Under the pieces are notes generated by a model, which made no database searches, was not told the DNA's origin, and saw nothing but the letters and a program-made list of their open reading frames with translations. A stretch of 64,000 bases of DNA from Desulfovibrio sp. UCD-KL4C (GTDB lineage Bacteria > Desulfobacterota > Desulfovibrionia > Desulfovibrionales > Desulfovibrionaceae): positions 62,001 through 126,000 of the forward strand of contig NZ_VCNC01000006.1 in assembly GCF_006210265.1 (NCBI RefSeq), written 5' to 3'. This document shows positions 34,937-44,206 of this stretch, in pieces (position 1 is the first letter of the stretch; every line of letters begins with the position of its first letter). Both the position numbers and the translations under genes were made by a program.

Positions 34937-35488
34937 GTGAGTAATCCTAAAGAATTCATTTTATATAGCGGCGGCGCTCCCGGCACTGAGAGTGAGTTTG
35001 GAGTCAACGCTGAAAAATATGGACTTCAAGAAGTCAGCTTCAGTTTTGATGGGCGGCAGATTGCACGTCAGCGCGGGTTGCGGGTTCTCACAGAAAAAGA
35101 ACTCGAAAGCAAAGATGTCAGCCTTACATATGTTTCAAAGCTGATGAACAGAACTTTCACCCGCGCACCTATTTTTCGTAAAGTTCTCCAGAGTATATGT
35201 TGGCAGGTTAACAGCGGACATGAAATTTTTATTATAGGTACTATTTTGGAAGACGGTACTGTTAAAGGTGGTACCGGATGGGGTGCTGAATTTGCTAAGA
35301 TATGCAATAAACCTCTTTATGTTTTTTCGCAGGATAAGGATTGTTGGTTTACATGGCAGAAAGAGCGTTGGGCTGAGTGCCGTGCTCCTGTGATCAGTCA
35401 TAGACATTTTACAGCAACGGGAACACGTTTTCTTGAAGATTGCGGTAGAAAAGCCATTGAAAAGCTGTTTGCGGATAGCTTTAAATAG
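34937..35488 (+). CDS. SLOG-like (LOG/DprA-type Rossmann) protein
   Basis: 183 residues with a GTG start after GGAGGA. It begins with FILYSGGAPGTESEFGVNAEKYG, the GGxxGTE pattern of SLOG-superfamily nucleotide-binding proteins. A second glycine motif, KGGTGWGAEFAKICNKPLYVF, follows in the middle and fits the loop that closes the binding site in these folds. Related proteins bind nucleotides or their derivatives (LOG phosphoribohydrolases, DprA, TRPM-type sensors). The ligand is unknown. Monocistronic with a terminator. Confidence 0.65.
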   Translation: MSNPKEFILYSGGAPGTESEFGVNAEKYGLQEVSFSFDGRQIARQRGLRVLTEKELESKDVSLTYVSKLMNRTFTRAPIFRKVLQSICWQVNSGHEIFIIGTILEDGTVKGGTGWGAEFAKICNKPLYVFSQDKDCWFTWQKERWAECRAPVISHRHFTATGTRFLEDCGRKAIEKLFADSFK

Positions 35489-35511
35489 ACTATTTGTTAT
35501 CGAATAAAATT

Positions 35512-35550
35512 AAAAAGTCCTGTTTCTCACGAAGCAGGACTTTTTAATTT
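35512..35550. terminator. Bidirectional terminator
   Basis: AAAAAGTCCTG (35512-35522) pairs with CAGGACTTTTT (35535-35545), between the SLOG-like gene and the converging chemoreceptor gene. Confidence 0.85.
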
Positions 35551-35565
35551 TATAAATTGTACATG

Positions 35566-37554
35566 CTATTTGAGTTTAAAGAAAAGCATTGCTGCATGGA
35601 GTTCTTGCGCTTGACTTGAAAGTTCTTCTGATGTGGCTGCAACTTCTTCTGATGCTGATGCGTTTTGTTGAATTACTGTATCCAGTTGTACAGAAGATTG
35701 CTGGATAAGATTAATTCCTGAATTTTGTTCGTCACAGGTTAAGGCGATTTCTTTTATTAACTTGGCTGTCCGTTCAATTTCCGGAACTAACGCATCTAAC
35801 TCTGCATGTGTTTCTTGAGCTATGGAGAGGCTGTTGGATGATAGCTCTCCGATTTCAGCTGCCGCGATCCTGCTTTTTTCTGCCAGTTTTCTAACTTCCG
35901 CAGCAACTACAGCAAACCCTTTACCGTGCTCTCCTGCTCGTGCAGCTTCAATTGCAGCGTTTAGTGCAAGAAGGTTTGTCTGGCGGGAAATTTCTTCTAT
36001 GATGCTTATTTTTTCAGTAATTTCTGTCATGGCAGCAAGGTTTCGCTTAACATCATGGCTGCCTTTTTCTGTGTTTTTAGCAACAGTGTTTGCAATCTGT
36101 TCTGTTTTTTTTGTGTTGTCAGCATTATTTCGGATGCTGACGCTGATTTCTTCAATTGATGAACTTAGTTCTTCAACTGCTGAAGCCTGATCGCTTGCAC
36201 CTTGTGACAGATTTTCTGCAGAAGCCGCCAACTCTTCACTTCCGGCAGAAACATTTTCAGTCGCCAGTTGCACTTCATTGACAACATTTTTTAAATTTTT
36301 AACCATGTTTTCCATTGATGCATATGCTCCGCGCGGATCGTTTGATAACTTTTCGATATCAAGATAACCGTTGGACATCTGCTCCGCAATACTGGAAAGT
36401 TCTTCCGGTTCAGCGCCGATTGTGGCGGTGATTTTATTTGCAAAGAATGTTGCTGCCCCTGTAACAAGGACTCCAAGCAGTACTGCGATAGCTAAGATTA
36501 ACATGATCATACTGTTAATCGTATTATCCAGTTTAATTTGCTTTTCTTGTAAAGAGTTGTCGATATCGTCAGTGTATATTCCCATGCCGATTATCCAGTT
36601 CCACGGCTTGAATAGCTTGACATATGACAGTTTAGGGAAATCTCCGCTTTTGCCGGCTTTTGCCCACCAGTATGAAACAGTTCCTTCTCCTTTATTTTCG
36701 CAGACATTAACAACTTCTTTAAATATTAGTTTGCCTTTTGCGTCTTTAAGGTTAGCTACGCTTTTGCCATTTAATAACGGGTTTGAAGGATTCATGATCA
36801 TATTCATGTCAGTGTCATTAACCCAAAAATAATTTCCATCCTTAAGGCGCATCTGGTTGAGTTGCTCAAGGGCTTTTTCTTTCATTTCAAGAGTAATATC
36901 ATCGAGCCATGCTCCTGTTCCGATAACCCAATTAAGCTCAGGTATAAGTTTAACATACGAAATTTTTTGGGTATCTTTTTTAGTCTCGGGCTTTTCCCAT
37001 ATATATGAAACGGACCCTTCACCATTTTTACGGCAGACTTCAACCATATCCCTAAAAAGATATTTTCCTGAACGGTCTGTGGTGTCGGAAAGATTTTTTC
37101 CCTCAAGTTGTGGTGACATTGGATGCATAATGATTTTTGCCTGCATATCATTTATCCAAATATAGTTATTGCCGTCGTAACGAATTGATCTGACAAGTTT
37201 CTTTATTTCTGTTTCCAGCTCAGTTGTGGAGAGTTTATTTTCATTTTCTGTGTAAAAAGCTGATAACTGGCTTGCAATAGAGTCAATAGTGTTTTTTAGA
37301 GATTTTTCTTGAGTCTTTTTCAGTAATTCAATGTCTTGAGATTTGTTGTAGTATGATTGGACTGTCTTTTCAGCCATGTTTACAAGGTTAGTTAGTCCAG
37401 TGATTTTTTGGTTATACATTACATCGCGATATTCATTCATTTCATTGGTTGCATATTTATTAATTTGATAAATAAAAAGTATACATAATACTGCAATGGA
37501 AATTATTAGTACAGTGATTTGAAATAAAGTAAGCCGTGTCTTTAATTTTAGCAC
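35566..37554 (-). CDS. Methyl-accepting chemotaxis protein with two Cache domains
   Basis: About 662 residues. A membrane segment near the N-terminus ([22 protein letters not shown]) leads into a periplasmic region with two Cache_2-type modules ([25 protein letters not shown] and [24 protein letters not shown]), then a second membrane segment (about 347-372), a HAMP-like linker and the cytoplasmic signalling domain with the tip [21 protein letters not shown]. The frame reaches a TTG at 37572, but GTG 37554 has an AGAGGA site. Modules of this type in other chemoreceptors bind small carboxylates such as lactate or pyruvate; the ligand here is unknown. No che genes adjoin. Confidence 0.92.
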   Translation of the reverse strand: MLKLKTRLTLFQITVLIISIAVLCILFIYQINKYATNEMNEYRDVMYNQKITGLTNLVNMAEKTVQSYYNKSQDIELLKKTQEKSLKNTIDSIASQLSAFYTENENKLSTTELETEIKKLVRSIRYDGNNYIWINDMQAKIIMHPMSPQLEGKNLSDTTDRSGKYLFRDMVEVCRKNGEGSVSYIWEKPETKKDTQKISYVKLIPELNWVIGTGAWLDDITLEMKEKALEQLNQMRLKDGNYFWVNDTDMNMIMNPSNPLLNGKSVANLKDAKGKLIFKEVVNVCENKGEGTVSYWWAKAGKSGDFPKLSYVKLFKPWNWIIGMGIYTDDIDNSLQEKQIKLDNTINSMIMLILAIAVLLGVLVTGAATFFANKITATIGAEPEELSSIAEQMSNGYLDIEKLSNDPRGAYASMENMVKNLKNVVNEVQLATENVSAGSEELAASAENLSQGASDQASAVEELSSSIEEISVSIRNNADNTKKTEQIANTVAKNTEKGSHDVKRNLAAMTEITEKISIIEEISRQTNLLALNAAIEAARAGEHGKGFAVVAAEVRKLAEKSRIAAAEIGELSSNSLSIAQETHAELDALVPEIERTAKLIKEIALTCDEQNSGINLIQQSSVQLDTVIQQNASASEEVAATSEELSSQAQELHAAMLFFKLK

Positions 37555-37693
37555 TGTTCTTTTCCTCTTCAAATTTAGTAGTCTATAAAATAGCGATTAT
37601 TACCTTCTTTAATACATAAATTTATTTTTTATGTACACATTTTTATAACTCATTTGAGTTATATTGCCTTTTTGAAAAAAATGTACGGTTTTA

Positions 37694-37721
37694 TTGACTA
37701 ATCGTCTGATCATATTATAAA
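37694..37721 (+). promoter_or_regulatory. Candidate promoter of the ribB transcript
   Basis: TTGACT, 16 bases, TATAAA, positioned about 13 bases before the FMN aptamer begins. Confidence 0.5.
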
Positions 37722-37734
37722 AGGACTTTGTTAA

Positions 37735-37886
37735 TTCTCAGGGCGGGGTGCAATTCCCCACCGGCGGTGATTCTTTGATCTTTTTTAAAGAAAGCCCGCG
37801 AGCGCCTTTCTCGTTGTGAGAAAGGGTCAGCAGATTTGGTGTGATTCCAGAGCCGACGGTTACAGTCCGGATGAAAGAGGATGCGA
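37735..37886 (+). promoter_or_regulatory. FMN riboswitch (RFN element)
   Basis: The conserved blocks are in order: TTCTCAGGGCGGGGTGCAA, CCCCACCGGCGGTGAT, an extendable stem (37775-37826), then AGCAGATTTGGTG, AGAGCCGACGGTTACAGT and CCGGATGAAAGAGGA. It senses FMN and turns down ribB. Downstream, 37921-37965 can fold into a nested stem (GGCGT with ACGCC, GCTGCTT with AAGCAGC) that may be the expression platform. Confidence 0.96.
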
Positions 37887-37996
37887 CAGTAGAAAACCCG
37901 TCATAACTCAGTAGAGTCTATGGCGTGGCTGCTTTCATCTATAAGCAGCTGTCATTCTTACGCCCTGATTCTGGTACCTTATTACGGAGATTTACC

Positions 37997-38650
37997 ATGA
38001 ATCAGAATCTATTATCTCAATTCGGAAATTCCATTCAAAGAGTAGAAAAGGGACTTTTAGCCTTGAAAGAGGGTAAAGGTGTGCTTATCACAGATAATGA
38101 AGATCGTGAAAATGAGGGAGATCTTATTTTTTCGGCTGAACATTTGACTGATACCCAAATGGCTATGCTCATTAGGCAGTGCAGTGGTATTGTTTGTCTG
38201 TGTCTGACTGAAGATAAACTAAGTCAGCTCAATATCCCCATGATGGTTACTGATAATACCTGTCGTAACCAGACCGGCTTCACTGTTACTATTGAAGCTG
38301 CGGAAGGGGTTACTACCGGCGTTTCTGCTGCTGACCGCGTTGCGACTGTTAAAGCTGCAATTGCCGATAATGCAAAACCTTCCGACCTGCACAGGCCGGG
38401 ACATGTTTTTCCTTTGCGCGCTAAAGCAGGCGGAGTTCTTGAAAGACAGGGGCATACCGAAGCAACTGTAGATATGATGACTCTGGCTGGACTTAAACCT
38501 TGCGGGGTTCTTTGCGAAGTTACTAATTATGATGGATCAATGGCCAGACTGCCGGAAATTGTAGAGCTTGGTAAAAAGTTCGGTATTCCTGTTTTAACCG
38601 TTGATGATATCATTGAATATCGCATACAACTTGAGCAAAAAGCCTGTTAG
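37997..38650 (+). CDS. ribB: 3,4-dihydroxy-2-butanone 4-phosphate synthase
   Basis: 217 residues, converts ribulose 5-phosphate to DHBP plus formate in riboflavin synthesis. Active-site motifs: [16 protein letters not shown] (metal Glu), TGVSAADR, and [24 protein letters not shown]. It is monofunctional: no GTP cyclohydrolase II domain follows. The frame is open upstream to 37925, but the family start MNQNLL at 37997 has a CGGAGA site. Controlled by the FMN riboswitch upstream. A 28-base palindromic terminator follows. Confidence 0.96.
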   Translation: MNQNLLSQFGNSIQRVEKGLLALKEGKGVLITDNEDRENEGDLIFSAEHLTDTQMAMLIRQCSGIVCLCLTEDKLSQLNIPMMVTDNTCRNQTGFTVTIEAAEGVTTGVSAADRVATVKAAIADNAKPSDLHRPGHVFPLRAKAGGVLERQGHTEATVDMMTLAGLKPCGVLCEVTNYDGSMARLPEIVELGKKFGIPVLTVDDIIEYRIQLEQKAC

Positions 38651-38726
38651 TTTAAACATTCCTTTCTGGAATCGACTTTATATTGATTCAAACTCGGCAC
38701 CTGAATCAACACCGACAGTTAATATA

Positions 38727-38756
38727 AAAGCCTGCCGGATATCCGGCAGGCTTTCT
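38727..38756. terminator. Perfect palindromic terminator after ribB
   Basis: AAAGCCTGCCGGAT is followed directly by its exact reverse complement ATCCGGCAGGCTTT. It can stop transcription from both sides. Confidence 0.85.
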
Positions 38757-38767
38757 ACATACAGAAA

Positions 38768-39166
38768 TTATTCATAAACATTACAGATGCAGCACAGAAA
38801 TGTTGCAGATTCTGTTTCGCTTATATTTTTCATGCCGTGCGGCTCCATGCTTTCTGCATATACCCAGTCACCGGGGCCGCAAATTTTACTTTCCGCAACT
38901 TCATCTGTTTCAGGATCATAACTGAAACACTCAAAATTTCCTTTTTCGATATATACGGTCTGTAAATAAAAGTGGTTATGTGCCGGAATTTCTCCGCCTG
39001 GTTCAACAGTAAAGTGTCTCAGCCCATATTCAGGCTGTCCATTTGCATCTTTGCCGGATTTGGAGAGCCAGCGGATGGTAACACCCTTTACTTCGTAATC
39101 TGTACCTTTGTATGATGCCTTTTCGACTTTAACGCCTTCAACGTCTTTTACGTTATTAGCTTTCAT
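38768..39166 (-). CDS. Cupin-domain protein
   Basis: 132 residues forming a single cupin barrel. Motif 1 is seen as PGGEIPAHNHFYLQTVYIEKGNFECF (metal His and Glu-like positions) and motif 2 as GPGDWVYAESMEPHGMKNIS (third His). The pair of Cys near the end (FLCCICNVYE) is unusual. A metal-binding or sensor role is likely; no substrate can be assigned. GGAGA ribosome site before 39166. Confidence 0.82.
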   Translation of the reverse strand: MKANNVKDVEGVKVEKASYKGTDYEVKGVTIRWLSKSGKDANGQPEYGLRHFTVEPGGEIPAHNHFYLQTVYIEKGNFECFSYDPETDEVAESKICGPGDWVYAESMEPHGMKNISETESATFLCCICNVYE

Positions 39167-39297
39167 TGAAAATCTCCAAAATATTAAATGTTAGTCATTT
39201 TATTAACTGGATAAAGCAGATTAGGTCTTCTGGTTGTAAGAATCAAGAACCTAAAAATATGACAGGATTACTATATTAAACTTTTTACTGATATCAC

Positions 39298-39326
39298 TTG
39301 ACAATTTGAGGCCAAGTCAATAGACA
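39298..39326 (+). promoter_or_regulatory. Candidate promoter of the SRP RNA gene
   Basis: TTGACA, 17 bases, TAGACA. The -35 is perfect, the -10 weak. It lies about 30 bases before the RNA. Confidence 0.45.
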
Positions 39327-39358
39327 TTCCCTTCGTCCTTGAGACAAAATGATTTTTA

Positions 39359-39449
39359 CAGAGAGGCCAGATGGCGGGTGCGCTGTGAACCCCGTCAGGT
39401 CCGAAAGGAAGCAGCGGTAACGGTTTATCCCGGGTGTCTGGTCTCGCTG
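39359..39449 (+). ncRNA. ffs: Signal recognition particle RNA (4.5S type)
   Basis: The invariant Ffh-binding region reads GTCAGGTCCGAAAGGAAGC with AGCAGCGGTAAC on the return side. The outer helix is formed by GAGAGGCCAGATGGCGGG with CCCGGGTGTCTGGTCTC. The size is that of the short bacterial SRP RNA without an Alu domain. It is followed directly by a terminator. Confidence 0.95.
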
Positions 39450-39455
39450 GAAGAA

Positions 39456-39487
39456 AGGCGTGTTCATAATGAACACGCCTTTTTTTA
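39456..39487 (+). terminator. Terminator of the SRP RNA gene
   Basis: AGGCGTGTTCA, loop TAA, TGAACACGCCT, then seven T. Confidence 0.95.
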
Positions 39488-39721
39488 TTGTAAAAAGAAC
39501 ACTGACGAACTAATCAGTTCTAAATAGTTTCCGACCATAAATCTTGCTTTCGATTCATGCTATTTCCTGATGAGTTAGTCATTTGCGGATTTATGTGCTG
39601 CGCACGTTATTTTATTACTTTATTTTTGAATGGTTCTGTATGATGTTTATCCGCAGAGCGAAATTACTGAGTTGAGAATGCTATAGAATCAAGTCAAAGT
39701 TAAATTTATAAGGTTCGTTTA

Positions 39722-40189
39722 ATGAAAATAGGAAAGAAAACATCTTTTGTCTTAAAGATACTTTTAGTTTGCGTAGTATCAGCAGGGCTTGCGTGGTCAT
39801 TTAATTATTCACGTCCGGTTCCGGCAAATAATAACAGCACAGTAGTGCAGCAGCCGGAATTTACTGAAATTGACGGAGCGCAGGCTATTAAATATTTTGA
39901 GTCCGGCAACGCTTTTTTTGTGGATGGACGCAGTGATACCGAGTTCGCAATGGGCCATATACCAGGAGCGTACAATCTGCCTTACTGGGCGGTTTATGAA
40001 GAGCTGGGCCGTTTGATAATGGGCATCCCCAAGGATAAAATGATAGTAGTATATTGCGACGGGGCATTGTGCGGCAAAAGTATAATAGTTGCGCAAAAGC
40101 TGATTGAAAAAGGATTTGATAAAGTTTCCGTCTACACAGACGGACTTGATGGATGGCTTAGTCTCGGTAGAGAGCTGGAGGGCAATTAA
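39722..40189 (+). CDS. Membrane-anchored rhodanese-domain protein
   Basis: 155 residues. One N-terminal membrane segment or uncleaved signal (VLKILLVCVVSAGLAWSF), then a rhodanese domain (about 48-150) facing the periplasm: VDGRSDTEFAMGHIPGAYNLP and the active-site loop VVYCDGALCGKS with the catalytic Cys at position one of the loop. It moves sulfur or reduces a periplasmic thiol; the partner is unknown. The next gene's ATG follows its stop directly, so the two are translated together. Confidence 0.88.
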   Translation: MKIGKKTSFVLKILLVCVVSAGLAWSFNYSRPVPANNNSTVVQQPEFTEIDGAQAIKYFESGNAFFVDGRSDTEFAMGHIPGAYNLPYWAVYEELGRLIMGIPKDKMIVVYCDGALCGKSIIVAQKLIEKGFDKVSVYTDGLDGWLSLGRELEGN

Positions 40190-40591
40190 ATGATGAAATC
40201 TTTACCGCGTATAATCTTAGGGCTGATCTTTATTGCAGCATGTGTAGATAAAATTCTTGATCCTGTTGCTTTTGGCAATATAATAAAAAATTACCAGATA
40301 TTACCGGATGTATTAATCATGCCGGTAGCTCATTTTCTGCCGTGGTTGGAATTTGTGTGCGGCGCACTGCTTGTGTGCGGGGTGTTGACTGAAGTCGCTA
40401 CAGCAATCACAGCAGCGCTGTTGGTGATCTTTATAGCGTTCCTTTCCGCCAACCTTTACAGAGGTATAGATGTAGCGTGCGGTTGTTTCTCAACTGATGC
40501 CAGCGTAACATCTGACATGGCGCTGACAATAGCACGAGATGCAGTGTTTTTAGTGATTGCCGCACTTTCATTCTGGTTTAGAAAAAGTTAA
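40190..40591 (+). CDS. MauE/DoxX-like membrane protein
   Basis: 133 residues with four membrane segments. Pattern LGLIFIAACVDKILDPVAFGNIIKNYQILP, then PWLEFVCGALLVCGV and the paired Cys in DVACGCFS, is that of MauE/DoxX relatives. These often work beside thiol-redox or sulfur-transfer proteins. The tight coupling to the rhodanese gene fits a small membrane redox or sulfur-handling unit, which is inference from context. Confidence 0.82.
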   Translation: MMKSLPRIILGLIFIAACVDKILDPVAFGNIIKNYQILPDVLIMPVAHFLPWLEFVCGALLVCGVLTEVATAITAALLVIFIAFLSANLYRGIDVACGCFSTDASVTSDMALTIARDAVFLVIAALSFWFRKS

Positions 40592-40752
40592 ATTTGTACC
40601 ACATTTTTACTTAATCTGATGCTTAAAACTACAGCGGTTAATTATTATAAAATTAAAAGAGCTTAGCCGCGGAATTAGACTTTAAATATAAGCTTTGAAA
40701 GCGTTTTTCCTTGACAGCAAGTGGTGCTGATGTATATCAAACCAATCGCTGA

Positions 40753-40829
40753 GGGCAATTAGCTCAGTTGGATAGAGTGTCAGCCTCCGGAGCTGAAGGT
40801 CGCAGGTTCGAATCTTGCATTGCCCACCA
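40753..40829 (+). tRNA. tRNA-Arg(CCG)
   Basis: 77 nt. Acceptor GGGCAAT/ATTGCCC, discriminator A, encoded CCA. Anticodon arm TCAGC-CTCCGGA-GCTGA with anticodon CCG at 40787-40789. T loop TTCGAAT. It is followed within 75 bases by an integrase gene, so it is the attachment target. Confidence 0.97.
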
Positions 40830-40830
40830 A
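40801..40830 (+). other. Probable attL, left prophage attachment site
   Basis: The 3' half of tRNA-Arg (T arm, acceptor and CCA) borders the integrase gene, the usual core for tyrosine integrases. The matching attR is expected at the right end, beyond this window; I found no second copy here. Confidence 0.55.
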
Positions 40831-40900
40831 TTATTTCAATAGTTTAGAGTTGAATAGTGAGTTCGTTGTAAGCCTTACTCACCTTTTTACTCACTTTTTT

Positions 40901-42037
40901 TCAAGCCTTCGCTTTTGCGGAGGCTTTTCTTTTGCCCTCTAAGCTGATCACTTTTCCTGTTCCGAACACTTCATCCAGTGCCACTTTTGCGCCTCTTATT
41001 GAATGGATATACCTTGCGGTTGTTTCCGGTGACTTGTGACGCAAGATTGCTTGAATGTCTGCCATAGGAATCATTTTATTATCCAGAATAGAAGCGGTGA
41101 GGTGGCGGATAGCATGAAATCCGAAAGCCTTTACTCCTGCCCGTTTGCACATGCGTTCCATCATCTTGTTTACGCTTGAATAGTTCCGGCCTGTTGCCGG
41201 ATTAACAAATACATATTCAGTAAAGGGGAAGTTAAGCTTTTGCCGTGCAAGATGTTTTATAAGTTCATCATGCAGAATCTTAGTCATTGGAATCCAGTCA
41301 TACTCAACACCGCCATCACGCTTGGCAGTCCATAGACGTATTTTACGGGCTGAGAAGTCGAGGTCTTCTTTTTTCAGATTCAGAATCTCGGATTTTCTAC
41401 CCGCAGTATGCAGGAAGGTAAGCAGAAGCGTTTTGCGGTGCGGTTCCAGTTGGTAAATACCTGTTGAATGGGTAGAACCATCTAAAACCTGATCCGCTGA
41501 TTCGTAGAGTTTCCAGAAATCGTCTTCTGTAGGGATATAGCGAGGGTTTCGTATTTCCTTATACTTTTCTACTTCCCAAGGGCAATCACCCTTAGTCAGT
41601 CCCGCCTTGCTACCCCATGCCCACATTCTAAGAATATGGCGGCGGTATCTGTTGGCTCTATGTCCACTTTTAAGAGAGGCTATTTGATCAAGGAATTTGC
41701 GGACGGTTTCGTGATCCAGATTAACCGCAGGTTCAAGCGGCTTTACTCCGGAAGCGTTAAGAAGCTCCTTAAGCACCATTTTTTTATCCTGAAACCAGCG
41801 GGGGCTGATTCCCTTGGCAAGTTGTGCTTCAAGGTGCCTAGTGGTGAGACTGTGTAAGGAGATTGAAAGGGTCGGGGTTGTCGATAATTCGCTTAACCTC
41901 TGCCTCATCATACATTCCCAATCTAAGGCTTCCTTTTTGGTCGTAGCTTTCTTTTCTTTCTGCTTTCCATTCGGTAAGGTTATCCTTGCAAACCATTCCT
42001 TCTTCTCTGTTGTCTTGTTTTTTCGCTGTATTGGCAT
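40901..42037 (-). CDS. Prophage tyrosine integrase
   Basis: 378 residues. N-terminal arm-binding region (WFARITLPNGKQKEKKATTKKEA), core-binding domain (about 60-165) and a catalytic domain with AGRKSEILNL (Arg), HAIRHLTAS (His-x-x-Arg), HKSPETTARYIHS (second His, Tyr nucleophile). It integrates and excises the prophage at tRNA-Arg(CCG). The start at 42037 has an AGAGGA site and lies inside the preceding HTH gene, giving a 200-base overlap in a different frame. Confidence 0.93.
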   Translation of the reverse strand: MPIQRKNKTTEKKEWFARITLPNGKQKEKKATTKKEALDWECMMRQRLSELSTTPTLSISLHSLTTRHLEAQLAKGISPRWFQDKKMVLKELLNASGVKPLEPAVNLDHETVRKFLDQIASLKSGHRANRYRRHILRMWAWGSKAGLTKGDCPWEVEKYKEIRNPRYIPTEDDFWKLYESADQVLDGSTHSTGIYQLEPHRKTLLLTFLHTAGRKSEILNLKKEDLDFSARKIRLWTAKRDGGVEYDWIPMTKILHDELIKHLARQKLNFPFTEYVFVNPATGRNYSSVNKMMERMCKRAGVKAFGFHAIRHLTASILDNKMIPMADIQAILRHKSPETTARYIHSIRGAKVALDEVFGTGKVISLEGKRKASAKAKA

Positions 42038-42227
42038 CGTCTGTTCCTCTGGTGAGGCAATTGACCATGTTTATTTCAAAGAACACCCATTCTTTTCCCA
42101 TGCGAACGCCGCCGATAGCAGCAGCATTTCTATAAACCCAGTTTTTTGATTTCGCAAATGCAATTGCTACATCTTCGGCAGAGTAGCGACGGCCTAAGTG
42201 GGATTGAAGGGTGCTTGTTAATGTCAT
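41838..42227 (-). CDS. HTH protein upstream of and overlapping integrase, excisionase-like
   Basis: About 129 residues. The N-terminal half carries a winged-helix/excisionase-like segment (RYSAEDVAIAFAKSKNWVYRNAAAIGGVRMGKEWVFFE), where a helix-turn-helix is followed by a strand. The rest is polar and charged. It sits where phage excisionases sit and overlaps int by 200 bases. The frame stays open to 42281; ATG 42227 gives the conserved HTH near the start but has only a weak ribosome site. Confidence 0.6.
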   Translation of the reverse strand: MTLTSTLQSHLGRRYSAEDVAIAFAKSKNWVYRNAAAIGGVRMGKEWVFFEINMVNCLTRGTDDANTAKKQDNREEGMVCKDNLTEWKAERKESYDQKGSLRLGMYDEAEVKRIIDNPDPFNLLTQSHH

Positions 42228-42244
42228 TTGAATTGCTCTTGTCT

Positions 42245-42460
42245 TTATAAAACTTCTTGGAATATACATCGCAAACCGCATTCAGTCATAACAGCGGTTA
42301 CGTCTTTTGATTTGAATAGTCGCAACCAGTTTCGATCTAAACGGCCATTTACTATTTTAAATCCTATCCAGAAGCCGCGCGAATCGAAGCGGTCAATTTC
42401 AACAACTGCCGGATGTTTATACTTGCGTTTAATCTGCACTCGCATTCCGGGTTTCAGCAT
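42245..42460 (-). CDS. Small prophage protein, KOW/SH3-like
   Basis: 71 residues: MLKPGMRVQIKRKYKHPAVV, then IDRFDSRGFWIGFKI. A small beta-barrel resembling KOW or SH3 folds. AGGAGG precedes ATG 42460, making that start better than the longer frame. Function unknown. In an early leftward phage operon with the genes on either side. Confidence 0.55.
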   Translation of the reverse strand: MLKPGMRVQIKRKYKHPAVVEIDRFDSRGFWIGFKIVNGRLDRNWLRLFKSKDVTAVMTECGLRCIFQEVL

Positions 42461-42650
42461 TGATTGCCTCCTGAATTTCTTGTGCGCACAAGGATTGCTC
42501 AAACTCCGCTTCATAAAGCTTATTGCATGGTTCATGGTCATGGGTGAACTTGGTCACGGCTTCCGCACTGGTTAACCATTCGTGCGCTCCGCAGTAAGTG
42601 CATTTCGCTTCAAAAGTTACCTTGCGGTGAAAGATTACATGTAGAGACAT
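42429..42650 (-). CDS. Small zinc-binding-like prophage protein
   Basis: 73 residues with a CTYC pair near residue 17 and a later His-x-His and Cys (THDHEPC), a possible zinc site. AAGGAGA ribosome site. Its end overlaps the next gene by 32 bases. First gene of the leftward operon driven by the promoter at 42859-42887. Function unknown. Confidence 0.6.
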   Translation of the reverse strand: MSLHVIFHRKVTFEAKCTYCGAHEWLTSAEAVTKFTHDHEPCNKLYEAEFEQSLCAQEIQEAINAETRNASAD

Positions 42651-42858
42651 ACGTTATCTCCTTTTTCGTGCTCGAAGCCTGTGAGGGGGCCGGAAAGGGG
42701 AGTTCCGGCACACCCAAGTTGTGGGAGGTGTCTATATCCATGTAGCCCTTCACAGACTTCGAAAAAATTGAAAATCAATTAACACGCTGATTCAAGGCGT
42801 ACTTGCTCCGGATGTTTCGCGCGGTGCGTTTGGGCTTGTGGTCGGTGTGTTGAATTAA

Positions 42859-42887
42859 GAAATAGAACCATTGGCTCAATTTGTCAA
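42859..42887 (-). promoter_or_regulatory. Leftward early promoter with embedded operator
   Basis: On the minus strand: TTGACA, 17 bases, TATTTC. The spacer and -10 contain AATAGAACCATTGGCTC (read on the plus strand at 42861-42877), also present in the CI/Cro gap at 45690-45707 in inverted orientation. A repressor bound here would cover the promoter. Confidence 0.7.
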
Positions 42888-43015
42888 CGTTTAAAAAGAT
42901 CAAATTGTTCTTTTAATGGACAGGTAATTTTAAATTGTAGGAAAACTGTTAGGCTATGTTTTATAAATTAAAATACTTGGGGAAGAAGTAGATGGATGTT
43001 GAAGGTGGGGATAGC
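42888..43015. other. Non-coding gap in the prophage early region
   Basis: AT-rich sequence between the leftward promoter and the stop of the membrane-protein gene. I see no gene or clear terminator. The adjoining leader (42651-42858) holds two short hairpins, GCCGGAA/TTCCGGC at 42689-42709 being the clearest. Confidence 0.4.
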
Positions 43016-44206
43016 TTAAACAAAGGTTAGGCTTGCATGAGCATTTAGTGTTAATAGTTTTAAAGTGGTTGCAATGCATATTCCGATAACAAGCCAAAGG
43101 CCCAAACCAAAAGATCGTCGAAGTATTTTTTGGAATCTAACTCTCTTGTCCAGTTTTTCATATGGCGTAGACAATTCTTCTGCTAGGCTTGAGTGTTCTG
43201 TAATGAGCTTCCTTTTTTGCCGGGTAATTTCAGAACTTACAAATTCAAGAATTCTGCGATGGTTAGCAAGAGCAATAAACTGAAAAAGACAAAAAAGAGT
43301 TATACTTCCTAAAATTAATATATCGTTAACAATGTGCTCAGATTCAAGGCTTAATTTGGTAGCCCCAAATATAAATCCGAGAGGAAGCGCAATGATGCTT
43401 TTATGTAGATCAGATATTATTGAATTAAGTTTGTCTGCTAGTTTGATTTTATTTTCTTCTATTTCACTTCGTAAAGACTCGAAAGTAAACTTTTCCAAAT
43501 AAAGTTTGAAATTGTTTTCATATGTTTCTTTCCATGATGTGTAATTTCTAAGGAGGTAGGAGAATCTTAAGTCTTTATTCGGTTCTCTTCCAAGCATGGT
43601 TATTAAAGATGATTTAAAAATGGCTATTCGTTCGTTTCTATGAATAGGTTCAAATAGTGAATCTCTTAACTCACTAATATTTCCAGTGAATTCTTTAAGG
43701 TCAATTAAAGAATAATTAAGTGTAATTTCAATTTTGCTGTTAGCAGAGAAGAATAGCACAGACTCGTTTGTAGAACTGTCTGCTGTTTCGCGAAAAAGAT
43801 TTATGAGTGCAACCGTTTTTTTGTATGCCGTTACTGTTTCGCTGTCGCTACTGCTGCTAATTCCCCCTTCGGTGCAGTAAAAAGAGTCATTAATGATGTA
43901 TTTATTCTCTCCACGAGAAAGGAATTCATCAAAATTTTCATATATATCACCGCAATAGTTGGTATCAATATATACAATGGCATTAGAATTTGTATCTTGT
44001 TGAATAATTTTATTTAACTCATCATTATAAGTATCTTCCTCGATGGTTATTTGTTCTAAAACAGATTCGTTATCGAGGAATAAAAGGATGTCAGTAAAAT
44101 CACTTAGCTTAATTGTAGCTATGACAGTTCTTTTGTTCCAATTTATTGTCGTCGCTTTTTTTAAGATTGAGACTACTGCCTCAAATTTACCTGTGGGTTG
44201 TGCCAT
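43016..44206 (-). CDS. Unknown protein with C-terminal membrane segments, paired with NdpA-like gene
   Basis: About 396 residues. The first 270 are soluble, Asn/Ser/Glu-rich with a beta pattern; a helical, coiled-coil-like stretch (about 235-275, KFTFESLRSEIEENKIKLADKLNS) leads to two or three membrane segments near 282-318 and 366-385. Its start lies within the end of the NdpA-like gene (about 20-base overlap), so the pair is translationally coupled. Base composition is more AT-rich than the late phage genes. No family recognised. As a cassette beside the repressor it may be a phage-exclusion or defence module, which is inference from position. Confidence 0.65.
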   Translation of the reverse strand: MAQPTGKFEAVVSILKKATTINWNKRTVIATIKLSDFTDILLFLDNESVLEQITIEEDTYNDELNKIIQQDTNSNAIVYIDTNYCGDIYENFDEFLSRGENKYIINDSFYCTEGGISSSSDSETVTAYKKTVALINLFRETADSSTNESVLFFSANSKIEITLNYSLIDLKEFTGNISELRDSLFEPIHRNERIAIFKSSLITMLGREPNKDLRFSYLLRNYTSWKETYENNFKLYLEKFTFESLRSEIEENKIKLADKLNSIISDLHKSIIALPLGFIFGATKLSLESEHIVNDILILGSITLFCLFQFIALANHRRILEFVSSEITRQKRKLITEHSSLAEELSTPYEKLDKRVRFQKILRRSFGLGLWLVIGICIATTLKLLTLNAHASLTFV

